Source of the DNA: a virus
Strand: one strand, 5' to 3'
Length of the DNA stretch: 48,619 bases
Virus record (IMG/VR): IMGVR_UViG_3300021389_000040
Coordinates: 1-48,619 of that record
Numbering within the stretch: position 1 is the stretch's first letter; each line of letters starts with the position of its first letter. This document shows positions 41,936 to 47,815 of this stretch, piece by piece. The notes beneath the pieces are model-generated. The model had not been told where the DNA came from. It worked only from the letters and a program-made list of their open reading frames with translations, and did not search any database. The translations under genes were made by a program, and so were the position numbers.

Positions 41936-42061
41936 TTACCAATTTGAGTCATCATCATCTTCGATGTCTTCTTCATAGTCGTTACAGGGTTCTTCCACAA
42001 ACTCAGAACACTCCTCGCAGAAAAACCCCTCTCCCTTTTGCAGGGGCACTAACTCACACAT
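41936..42061 (-). CDS. Small acidic Cys-pair protein
   Basis: The 41-residue frame MCELVPLQKGEGFFCEEC has a CEEC pair and further cysteines that could bind zinc. A highly acidic tail (EEDIEDDDDSNW) follows. Its ATG overlaps the previous stop (ATGTGTGA), so it is probably coupled. Such acidic mini-proteins can inhibit host DNA-binding proteins, but that is speculation. Confidence 0.5.
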   Translation of the reverse strand: MCELVPLQKGEGFFCEECSEFVEEPCNDYEEDIEDDDDSNW

Positions 42062-42413
42062 TCCAGTCTACCCCAATCCAATCAGTATCTTCATCAAGCA
42101 TCTCTACGCCAGAGCTTACAACAAGACTTTCATAGGTCGGGAGACTCCCAAAGTGTAATCCATAGGCATCTTTATGACACTTATAGCAAGACCCACTCAC
42201 ATTTTCAAAGTTGTAGTTGTCGCCATCCTTGAGTACACCCGTAACACCGCTACTAAGCCTCCAACTGTTCCCATGAATATAACCCCCCGACCAAGCCACA
42301 AGGACTCTATAAGAGGTAGGTTCTACTCGTGGAAACTTAAGCACAACCCAAAAGTCGGGTTGATTGACTTTATCCCCATACCCCAGTTTAAGGTCTTTAA
42401 GTGTATTTCCCAT
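42054..42413 (-). CDS. Hypothetical protein with Cys pair
   Basis: The 119-residue protein is beta-rich, with a NYNFENVSGSCYKCHKDAYG segment whose CxxC could bind metal, and an acidic end. It is the first gene after the AT-rich intergenic region and its promoter. The function is unknown. Confidence 0.6.
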   Translation of the reverse strand: MGNTLKDLKLGYGDKVNQPDFWVVLKFPRVEPTSYRVLVAWSGGYIHGNSWRLSSGVTGVLKDGDNYNFENVSGSCYKCHKDAYGLHFGSLPTYESLVVSSGVEMLDEDTDWIGVDWNV

Positions 42414-42462
42414 TTTGGTTCTCCTTCAAGTGCAATAGTAGCACTATAATTTTATTGTTGTA

Positions 42463-42482
42463 AAGGGTTTTTGAAAACCCTT
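42463..42482. repeat. Hairpin AAGGGTTTT/AAAACCCTT
   Basis: Nine bases on each side pair perfectly with two bases between, in an AT-rich setting. It may be a terminator or an operator; no strong T-run adjoins it on the minus strand. Confidence 0.5.
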
Positions 42483-42522
42483 AGGTTTACCTTAAGTATT
42501 TTCTTACTCTAAGTATATAGTT

Positions 42523-42553
42523 ATAGAGGTTAACCCTAAGGTATAACCTCTAT
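42523..42553. repeat. Perfect 10-bp inverted repeat (ATAGAGGTTA)
   Basis: ATAGAGGTTA at 42523-42532 and TAACCTCTAT at 42544-42553 flank an 11-base centre. The symmetry and AT-rich context fit a protein binding site. It lies just downstream (in minus-strand sense) of the promoter at 42573-42600, where a repressor or activator would act. Confidence 0.55.
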
Positions 42554-42572
42554 GTATTACATAAAGTATTCT

Positions 42573-42600
42573 AAAATACAGCATTTCTTTGGTGTGTCAA
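42573..42600 (-). promoter_or_regulatory. Candidate sigma70 promoter for the leftward early genes
   Basis: On the minus strand TTGACA (42600-42595), a 16-base spacer and TATTTT (42578-42573) lie between gene 42717-42980 and the genes from 42413 leftward. The -35 box is perfect and the -10 box matches four of six. It could drive the replication block. Confidence 0.5.
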
Positions 42601-42631
42601 CCCCCTTTTTCCACCACAACTGGTGAGTATA

Positions 42632-42681
42632 GGAAGCCTCAGGATCTCTGGTGGGTTTGCACCTACAGGCCTGAGGCTTCC
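42632..42681. repeat. Perfect 12-bp inverted repeat (GGAAGCCTCAGG)
   Basis: GGAAGCCTCAGG at 42632-42643 and CCTGAGGCTTCC at 42670-42681 flank a 26-base loop. The stem lies just after the minus-strand gene 42717-42980, so it may be a transcript end or processing structure; no T-run follows. Confidence 0.6.
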
Positions 42682-42716
42682 AGAGAGGCCCTACAGGAGC
42701 CCTTCTCTACCTTAGG

Positions 42717-42980
42717 CTACATGGGTGTAGGAGTAACCCAAGGTGATGCCCTGAGGGGCTTCCTACAGCCCAGAATAGCATCTGTATTGCGGCCCGTGAG
42801 GTGGTAGGCATCAACCAGCCCAAGATCAACATACCCATCTAGGCTTTGAATCACCTCATGGATACTGACCAGTTGTCCATAGTAACCTAAGTCCTCTGCC
42901 TGCTGGTGCAAGTAACCTAAGCTATCACTAAATACCTCCTCAACCACGGAACCCCTTGACACAATATGTAGTCTATACAT
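42717..42980 (-). CDS. Small hypothetical protein
   Basis: The 87-residue protein MYRLHIVSRGSVVEEVFSDS is a short alpha/beta protein seen in several phage early regions. The ribosome binding site AAAGG precedes the ATG. The last 20 residues, Pro/Thr-rich, run toward the inverted repeats and may be less conserved. The function is unknown. Confidence 0.55.
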   Translation of the reverse strand: MYRLHIVSRGSVVEEVFSDSLGYLHQQAEDLGYYGQLVSIHEVIQSLDGYVDLGLVDAYHLTGRNTDAILGCRKPLRASPWVTPTPM

Positions 42981-43011
42981 GGATCAACCTTTCTTTCTGC
43001 TATAAAACATT

Positions 43012-43731
43012 TTAATCTTTCCTTACGAGCAGATAAGCGATACCATTAATCACAACTTCCTTGTGGGTATATGGTATACGTATATCAAGACCTGTGATCT
43101 CAAAGAATACATCTGCATCAAAACCTGGGAGGTCTCTTACCTGTTGAATACTCTCTTCTGTGGCTGAGGAATAAGCTTTACGCCACTCTTCTTTCATATC
43201 ATTAGTTTTGAGGTAGCCCCCTACTTTCTTGGCCTGTGGGTTACTCTTTACTTGGGAATCTGACATTTCAGAGAAAGCTACCCAAGTAGTTGGGGAGGGG
43301 AGGTACAGCCAAATAGGCTTTACGGCTAGATCCCAGAGGAACTTGTTGACAAGCTTATTAAAGCAGTATATTTCCTCCGCCTTAATTGTGTTGAAGTGTC
43401 CCACATGCCTACTCCCAGAGTTCCAATCTCCAGAGTTGTAGTCCCCACAGTTCTGGTGCCCAGAGTTGTAGTCCCCACAGTTCTGGTGCCCAGAGTTGTA
43501 GTCCCCACAGTTCTGGTGCCCTGAGTTGCTGTACCCTGAGTTGCGGTATCCAGAGTTGTGGTCCCCAGAGTTGTAGTTCCCAGAGTTGCAGTCCCCAGAG
43601 TTGTAGTCCCCTGAGTTGTAGTCCCCTGAGTTGCGGTACCCAGAGTTGTATTCCCCATAGTTGCAGTCCCCAGAGTTGTAGTTCCCAGAATTGTAGTTCC
43701 CAGAGTTGCAGTCCCCAGAGTTGTAGTCCAT
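43012..43731 (-). CDS. Pentapeptide-repeat protein with globular C-terminus
   Basis: The 239-residue protein begins with about 22 tandem pentapeptides of the type xxNSG or xxNCG (residues 2-110), which should form a right-handed beta-helix. A C-terminal globular domain follows (AVKPIWLYLPSPTTWVAF, later VFFEITGLDIRIPYTH). Similar repeat proteins occur in other phages with unknown role; known pentapeptide-repeat proteins can mimic DNA or bind envelope proteins. Three identical 30-bp units in the repeat show recent expansion. Its start overlaps a small upstream frame as TAATG. Confidence 0.8.
   Translation of the reverse strand: MDYNSGDCNSGNYNSGNYNSGDCNYGEYNSGYRNSGDYNSGDYNSGDCNSGNYNSGDHNSGYRNSGYSNSGHQNCGDYNSGHQNCGDYNSGHQNCGDYNSGDWNSGSRHVGHFNTIKAEEIYCFNKLVNKFLWDLAVKPIWLYLPSPTTWVAFSEMSDSQVKSNPQAKKVGGYLKTNDMKEEWRKAYSSATEESIQQVRDLPGFDADVFFEITGLDIRIPYTHKEVVINGIAYLLVRKD
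43431..43520 (-). repeat. Three perfect 30-bp tandem copies in the pentapeptide gene
   Basis: The 30-base unit repeats without mismatch at 43431-43460, 43461-43490 and 43491-43520, coding for HQNCG-DYNSG pairs. Surrounding 15-base units are diverged. Perfect identity indicates recent duplication by slippage, so repeat number probably varies between related phages. Confidence 0.9.
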
Positions 43732-43835
43732 TAGATTTCTCCATTCATGGCCATATAGATGGCAGTTACTGAGTCGATTTCCCCTGAGAGGTAAGAGGAG
43801 ATTATATCTGCTCGTTGGTTGGATGGTTTATGATG
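43731..43835 (-). pseudogene. Small ORF lacking a start codon
   Basis: An open frame of 34 codons ends RADIISSYLSGEIDSVTAIY with MAMNGEI after it. Its TAA overlaps the pentapeptide gene ATG (TAATG), as in coupled genes. GAGG lies at the right distance, but the expected start codon is CAT rather than ATG. It is either a gene that lost its start, or carries a sequence error. Confidence 0.35.
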
Positions 43836-43848
43836 CTACCTCAGGCTG

Positions 43849-43878
43849 TTAAATAATGATAGGACCCCAGTGGGATCC
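43849..43878 (-). terminator. Terminator after the M28-like peptidase gene
   Basis: On the minus strand GGATCCC and GGGGTCC form a seven-base stem (one T-G pair) with loop ACT. TATCATTATTT follows. A TTGATG-16-TATCAT promoter-like pair overlaps the same bases, so the site could also start the next leftward gene. Confidence 0.55.
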
Positions 43879-43919
43879 ATCAAGGTTAATTGTGGTTAGA
43901 TTTTGTACCTAATCACCCC

Positions 43920-44855
43920 TCATGCCACTGAGCGGAATTGGCGTATCTGACTATATAGATACTCTGCATCAACACCCCAATCATCCAGTACACATGCAAT
44001 CTCATCAGGAAAGTCCCAGATGAGGTTATTAAGGTCATCTACGTTAGTTCTTTCACCCACAGTGCTTGGACGATCCCGAGGGGTACTAAAATCATCATCC
44101 AAATAGTATTTATCCATATAGGCTGCAGGATCCCGCTCAAAAACCAACTTAGACCAATCCGCATTGATAAGTTTATCAAGCAAATGTTCTGCAAAGAATA
44201 GATTCTGCGTCTCTCCCTTGCTGTGCTGGTTGAGATACCCAACACTGAGATTTGTACACTCAGACACAAGATGCATGTATTCGTTGCTGTCGGTATAACT
44301 ACCCGTGGTATCGGGACGCAGAGTGGGCATATCTAAAGCTGTTGCAAGAGACATAGCGAAGGCATCACTTGCGGTACGCAAACCCATCTGGTGTGTGATG
44401 ATAGATTCTTCGCCTTTACGGTCAAAGCTAATCATAGCCTCTAGATGTTCTAACCAATGTGGGTTTGAAGCTGCAAGGAGGCTAGAACCTATACAACCAG
44501 ACTCTTCGCCGTAGTGAACTATATACACCCCAGGTATCTTAGCCTCAATCATACCCAAGATGAGCCAGATACCAGTGGTACAGTCAGCACCAAGACACTC
44601 TGATTGTACCGCAGATATAATATCTCCCTGCACTACCACTTCCTGCATACCAGAGGTTCTGTGCACCGTATCATAGTGTGCGGTAAAGCACAGATTAGGT
44701 TGCACTAGACCACGGGGAACCTTACCATATACAGTGAGGATATAATTACCGAACTCGTCTCTCTCACCAAACACAGGTTCAAGGTACTTCTTACAGAACT
44801 CTTCTTCTGACCAAGAGTCTATTGGCCGTTTGTATTTAAGCATTTCGACAAGCAT
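43920..44855 (-). CDS. M28-like zinc peptidase/aminopeptidase
   Basis: The 311-residue protein shows the metal-binding layout of M28/M20 peptidases: CFTAHYDTVH, LGADCTTGIWL, VHYGEESGCIGSS and DTTGSYTDSNEY, in the family order. The frame is open to 44918, but ATG 44855 has a perfect GGAGG seven bases before it and shares TAATG with the previous gene. The substrate is unknown; trimming of host peptides or peptidoglycan-derived peptides is possible. Such an enzyme is uncommon in phages. Confidence 0.75.
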   Translation of the reverse strand: MLVEMLKYKRPIDSWSEEEFCKKYLEPVFGERDEFGNYILTVYGKVPRGLVQPNLCFTAHYDTVHRTSGMQEVVVQGDIISAVQSECLGADCTTGIWLILGMIEAKIPGVYIVHYGEESGCIGSSLLAASNPHWLEHLEAMISFDRKGEESIITHQMGLRTASDAFAMSLATALDMPTLRPDTTGSYTDSNEYMHLVSECTNLSVGYLNQHSKGETQNLFFAEHLLDKLINADWSKLVFERDPAAYMDKYYLDDDFSTPRDRPSTVGERTNVDDLNNLIWDFPDEIACVLDDWGVDAEYLYSQIRQFRSVA

Positions 44856-46516
44856 TATACTGCCTCCTTCAATTCGTATGTTGTATCGACCAACACGTAG
44901 TCGTTTTCTTCTGCCCAACCCTTAAAAACTAGGGACTCCTCCCCACCTACAATTGCGACAACTCCAAACCCTTCGTTGTGGTGTTCATCACATTGTCCAC
45001 AGTAGAAGTAACCACCCTCCTCTAGAAGAAAGGTATCACCCTCCTCTGTGGTAAGGGTTAGATCGAGGTCATAATAGTAACCATCTATCTGCACATAATT
45101 ATACTGTAGGGGGTCGTGCACAAGCCTTATCTCCCAACCCCAGCGGCCCTTTCCTACGCGTACCTCGTCTAAGTCTTCTCTGAAGTACTCATACCCTGAC
45201 TCGTCACAGAAGGCGTAGATTTCATTGTAGCAACAGGAACAATAGGTCTCACCGTTTTCGTTATTGTAAGCGTCATCTTCGTATACAACCTCTTCGCAGG
45301 AAGTACAAAAGAACCTATCAGGACTCCCTAGCAACCCATCATAGGTGCTTGCATCATAGTCAGCAGAACTGTCGGAGATAACAAGGTGTTCTCCAACAAC
45401 CTCCAAGTCTTGTTCAAGATCAAGGTAGGGTGCAATTACACCCCCACCACACTCAATCTTGAGAAGTCTGGCACCAAGCCAAGAGGAACTCCTTTGTTCA
45501 GCCCCCAGCGTGTTAAGATACCCATCCACCATGTCAATGGGGTACTCAGAAGACCCATAAATAGGTCCTGCTTGCGGCTTCCCGCCTTCGTTGATATACA
45601 CGACACACCGTGCAGCGATACGCTTACTCACATCTTCTACCCACACAGAGAGGAAATCCCCGCTGGCATACGCAGCAGCAGGGTGTTGTGGTAGGTGGTC
45701 AAAAGAGTGCCGCATACAAGAGTTGGCGAGGGATTTCCGAAACCGAGTAGTCTCGATATTTTGCATCGTGGACTGAGATCCCTTGTAGGCGTTAACAAAG
45801 TGATCCTCTTCCTTACCTGTATGCAAGGTAAAGTTGCCTTGTGGGTACTCTTTGTTGAACTTGTCAACAAGGGCCTCCACACCCACCACACTCAACTCTG
45901 GAAACATAAGTTTGAATGCCCGACCTGGTCGTAGTGCTGTTCTGCGGTCCCGATCTTTATCCTTTTTACTCATAAAGACAGAGACCTTACCCTGAAACTT
46001 TGGTGAGATCGCGGGTTGAAAGATTTGGGTTTTCCATAGAGACCCGTTTAAACCACAACCACAGCCCTTGAAGAACTCCCACAGACGTACCTCTTTGTGG
46101 TTTAAGACGTCCCCGTAGGTAAAGTCTAGGAGGCCTACAGAGTCTCCCTCACAACTAAGTTTACTCAGCGCCAAGCGGTCTTGGTTAATCAGGCCTGTAG
46201 TAGTAAAGAACCAAGAGGTCTCGTAGTTGGTGTCTTGGAGTAAGCCACTCCGAGAGTGATGGCCCCCAGTTTCGTATATGTGTATGGCACCATCAATTTT
46301 TGCAAAGTAAGTGGCATTCCTGTGGGTAGACCAAAACTTAGTAATAAGAGCCTCATAACTCAAAAACTCCTCGGGGTCTACCTCCTTAGAAAGGTCCACC
46401 CAATCCTCCACGATACCTACGTACTGGCTATATCTTGAGGAGAGTTTTAGACAACCTCCGTAAACGTTGACAGCTATCCCCAACAAAGGGCTATAGTAGT
46501 ATTCAGGCGTAGTCAC
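44855..46516 (-). CDS. Large protein of unknown function with zinc-ribbon-like C-terminus
   Basis: The 553-residue protein starts with GTG 46516, eight bases after AAGGAG; the frame is open nine bases further, but that codon overlaps the binding site. Residues 200-370 hold a region (RPGRAFKLMFPEL; SLANSCMRHS; HPAAAYASGDFLSVWVED; RIAARCVVYI) that I recognise from phage proteins of unknown function. The C-terminal third has paired cysteines (FFCTSCEE, YCSCCYN, YFYCGQCDEHH) that could form two zinc ribbons. It is co-translated with the peptidase. Confidence 0.65.
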   Translation of the reverse strand: MTTPEYYYSPLLGIAVNVYGGCLKLSSRYSQYVGIVEDWVDLSKEVDPEEFLSYEALITKFWSTHRNATYFAKIDGAIHIYETGGHHSRSGLLQDTNYETSWFFTTTGLINQDRLALSKLSCEGDSVGLLDFTYGDVLNHKEVRLWEFFKGCGCGLNGSLWKTQIFQPAISPKFQGKVSVFMSKKDKDRDRRTALRPGRAFKLMFPELSVVGVEALVDKFNKEYPQGNFTLHTGKEEDHFVNAYKGSQSTMQNIETTRFRKSLANSCMRHSFDHLPQHPAAAYASGDFLSVWVEDVSKRIAARCVVYINEGGKPQAGPIYGSSEYPIDMVDGYLNTLGAEQRSSSWLGARLLKIECGGGVIAPYLDLEQDLEVVGEHLVISDSSADYDASTYDGLLGSPDRFFCTSCEEVVYEDDAYNNENGETYCSCCYNEIYAFCDESGYEYFREDLDEVRVGKGRWGWEIRLVHDPLQYNYVQIDGYYYDLDLTLTTEEGDTFLLEEGGYFYCGQCDEHHNEGFGVVAIVGGEESLVFKGWAEENDYVLVDTTYELKEAV

Positions 46517-46518
46517 AT

Positions 46519-46911
46519 TCAGCACTCCTTAAGGATCCAATATGTTTTCATATCACTGCGGTACGTAAAGCCCTCAGATTTAACGGCCTCTTCTCTGGAG
46601 ACAGACTCTAAATGCCCTACATCTATTACTTCACCAGAGCCCAGCATTTCAAGGGTGCAGTGCATACGAGAACCCCCTACACGCAAAACCGACTCTTGGT
46701 TTTTTAGGTATCCACTTGGTAAGATGTGTTGATAAAAGTCTGCCTCCTTCACAATAAAGGCGGGTTCAAGGTCCCCCTTGTAACAACCAATCGCAAGAAT
46801 CACATTACCAGACAGTTTGTCCAGTGCCCGAAGTGTGTCCACAAAACGCAAAAACTTTGCTTTGGTGTGGAGGTCCTCGGGGTTATCAATAGAAAAGATC
46901 ACACTGTTCAT
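46519..46911 (-). CDS. Hypothetical protein upstream of the large Cys-rich gene
   Basis: The 130-residue protein starts MNSVIFSIDNPEDLHTKAKF and is alpha/beta with a GSRMHCTLEMLGSGEVIDVGH segment. It begins at ATG 46911 behind AAGGAGTGCTGAAT, the same leader as the next gene. The frame is open to 46920, but that codon overlaps the binding site. Function unknown. Confidence 0.6.
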   Translation of the reverse strand: MNSVIFSIDNPEDLHTKAKFLRFVDTLRALDKLSGNVILAIGCYKGDLEPAFIVKEADFYQHILPSGYLKNQESVLRVGGSRMHCTLEMLGSGEVIDVGHLESVSREEAVKSEGFTYRSDMKTYWILKEC

Positions 46912-46950
46912 ATTCAGCACTCCTTGGGTGTGGTTTTGGCGGGTTTCATG

Positions 46951-47034
46951 TTAAAAAGAACCCAACAGTAGCGTAAGATAGAGGGTCACAAAGATGGCGA
47001 CAATACACAACAAATCTTCAATAAACTCTGGCAT
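46951..47034 (-). CDS. Single-span membrane mini-protein
   Basis: The 27-residue frame MPEFIEDLLCIVAIFVTLYL continues hydrophobic to LLLGSF. It has one predicted transmembrane helix, and AAGGAGG lies seven bases before its ATG. It lies between a double terminator and gene 46911. A membrane role such as a small holin-like or regulatory peptide is possible. Confidence 0.55.
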   Translation of the reverse strand: MPEFIEDLLCIVAIFVTLYLTLLLGSF

Positions 47035-47070
47035 TCTAAGCCTCCTTCGCATTGTCCATAGTAGTTGCAC

Positions 47071-47093
47071 TAATAAAACCCCCAAAAAGGGGG
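47071..47093 (-). terminator. Second of two tandem terminators
   Basis: On the minus strand CCCCC and GGGGG flank TTTTT and are followed by TTTTATTA. It lies 16 bases after the stronger terminator at 47109-47141 and would stop read-through. Confidence 0.65.
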
Positions 47094-47108
47094 CTTATCG
47101 TAGGGCAA

Positions 47109-47141
47109 CAAAAAACCCCCCTACAACTTGCGGGGGGTTTT
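47109..47141 (-). terminator. Strong terminator overlapping the gene end
   Basis: On the minus strand AAAACCCCCC pairs with GGGGGGTTTT (ten bases) around a ten-base loop, followed by TTTTTTGTTG. The stop codon of gene 47121-47291 lies at the stem-loop junction, so the hairpin overlaps the coding end. Confidence 0.85.
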
Positions 47142-47291
47142 AAGGCCTTGCTGTGAGAGTAGCGCAGACCACGCACCCCGCTTGTTTGGGCGTAGTAACG
47201 CCACCTTAGCACCGCCACTTTTAGGATAAGACGGTTTGGCCCCCAGCGCATACTTGCCAGAGGCCAGCTTAATAACACCGTCTATGTTCAT
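47121..47291 (-). CDS. Small basic protein, unknown function
   Basis: The 56-residue frame MNIDGVIKLASGKYALGAKP ends basic (GLKTPRKL). Its ATG overlaps the stop of the preceding gene (ATGA), and its stop lies in the terminator hairpin. Its basic, Gly/Lys-rich composition suggests nucleic-acid binding. A longer open frame on the same strand in another phase (47036-47278) is judged to be a shadow. Confidence 0.55.
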   Translation of the reverse strand: MNIDGVIKLASGKYALGAKPSYPKSGGAKVALLRPNKRGAWSALLSQQGLKTPRKL

Positions 47292-47815
47292 GCCATTTCC
47301 GCACGGACAAGATCCAACACATCACCCAAAGACAAGCCATTGTCCTTGAGATACTTAGCAAGATGTTTCGCGGCATCCGCAGGTTCCTTCACCTTCTTTT
47401 CAGAAACCGCCTTAGGAAATGCTTGTGCAAAGCGTGAATCCTTTATCGTCACCTTACCACAAATATGCAGCGCCTTCACCTTTTCAGCATCAAAACCCCA
47501 ATTACCACCACGTTTAAACACCACACCATAATCTTTATCCCCCGCAAACTTATACGATACATTCACAAGAACTTGAGACAAGATACGCTTGAGTGGTTCA
47601 GCAAACTTAGTACGGTCACCTTTTAGTTCCCCATCCCTATTGGACTTCACAAGGGCAATCTTGCCCTCTTTACCGTGGGTGAGACAAAGCAACTTCGCAA
47701 GGGCGTTCCAGTTGTCACCTTGCGCTTGCTCAACTGCCCATAAAACAGTTGGCAAAAAGTTGTATTCAGAGGCACGCACACTTGTGCCCCAATTAGCTAC
47801 CATATCAATAGTCAT
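47288..47815 (-). CDS. Hypothetical protein, first gene of the leftward block
   Basis: The 175-residue protein has an N-terminal helical part (LPTVLWAVEQAQGDNWNALA), a central region (NVSYKFAGDKDYGVVFKRGG) and a basic C-terminal half (FAQAFPKAVSEKKVKEPADA). It is the first gene downstream of the non-coding right end, so it is a likely early-expressed protein. AAGGAG lies before its ATG. No family is recognised. Confidence 0.6.
   Translation of the reverse strand: MTIDMVANWGTSVRASEYNFLPTVLWAVEQAQGDNWNALAKLLCLTHGKEGKIALVKSNRDGELKGDRTKFAEPLKRILSQVLVNVSYKFAGDKDYGVVFKRGGNWGFDAEKVKALHICGKVTIKDSRFAQAFPKAVSEKKVKEPADAAKHLAKYLKDNGLSLGDVLDLVRAEMA

Larger units (their letters stand above)
42414..42716. 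other. AT-rich intergenic region with nested inverted repeats
   Basis: This 303-base stretch has no convincing gene. It contains three perfect or near-perfect inverted repeats and a sigma70 promoter match on the minus strand. It is the longest non-coding stretch of the leftward block apart from the right end. It could regulate the replication genes or serve as an origin. Confidence 0.6.

Noticed and set aside
42589-42807. Plus-strand 72-codon frame in the intergenic region
   Set aside because: It runs against all neighbouring genes, crosses the inverted repeats, and has no ribosome binding site.
43431-43520. CRISPR array
   Set aside because: The units are contiguous coding repeats without spacers.
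43326-43744. Two other long minus-strand frames over the pentapeptide repeats
   Set aside because: Repeats of 15 bases leave all three frames open; only the frame with NSG pentapeptides continues into a normal globular domain.
47036-47278. 80-codon minus-strand frame
   Set aside because: It overlaps both terminators and the better supported 56-codon gene at 47121-47291, which has an ATGA overlap with its neighbour.
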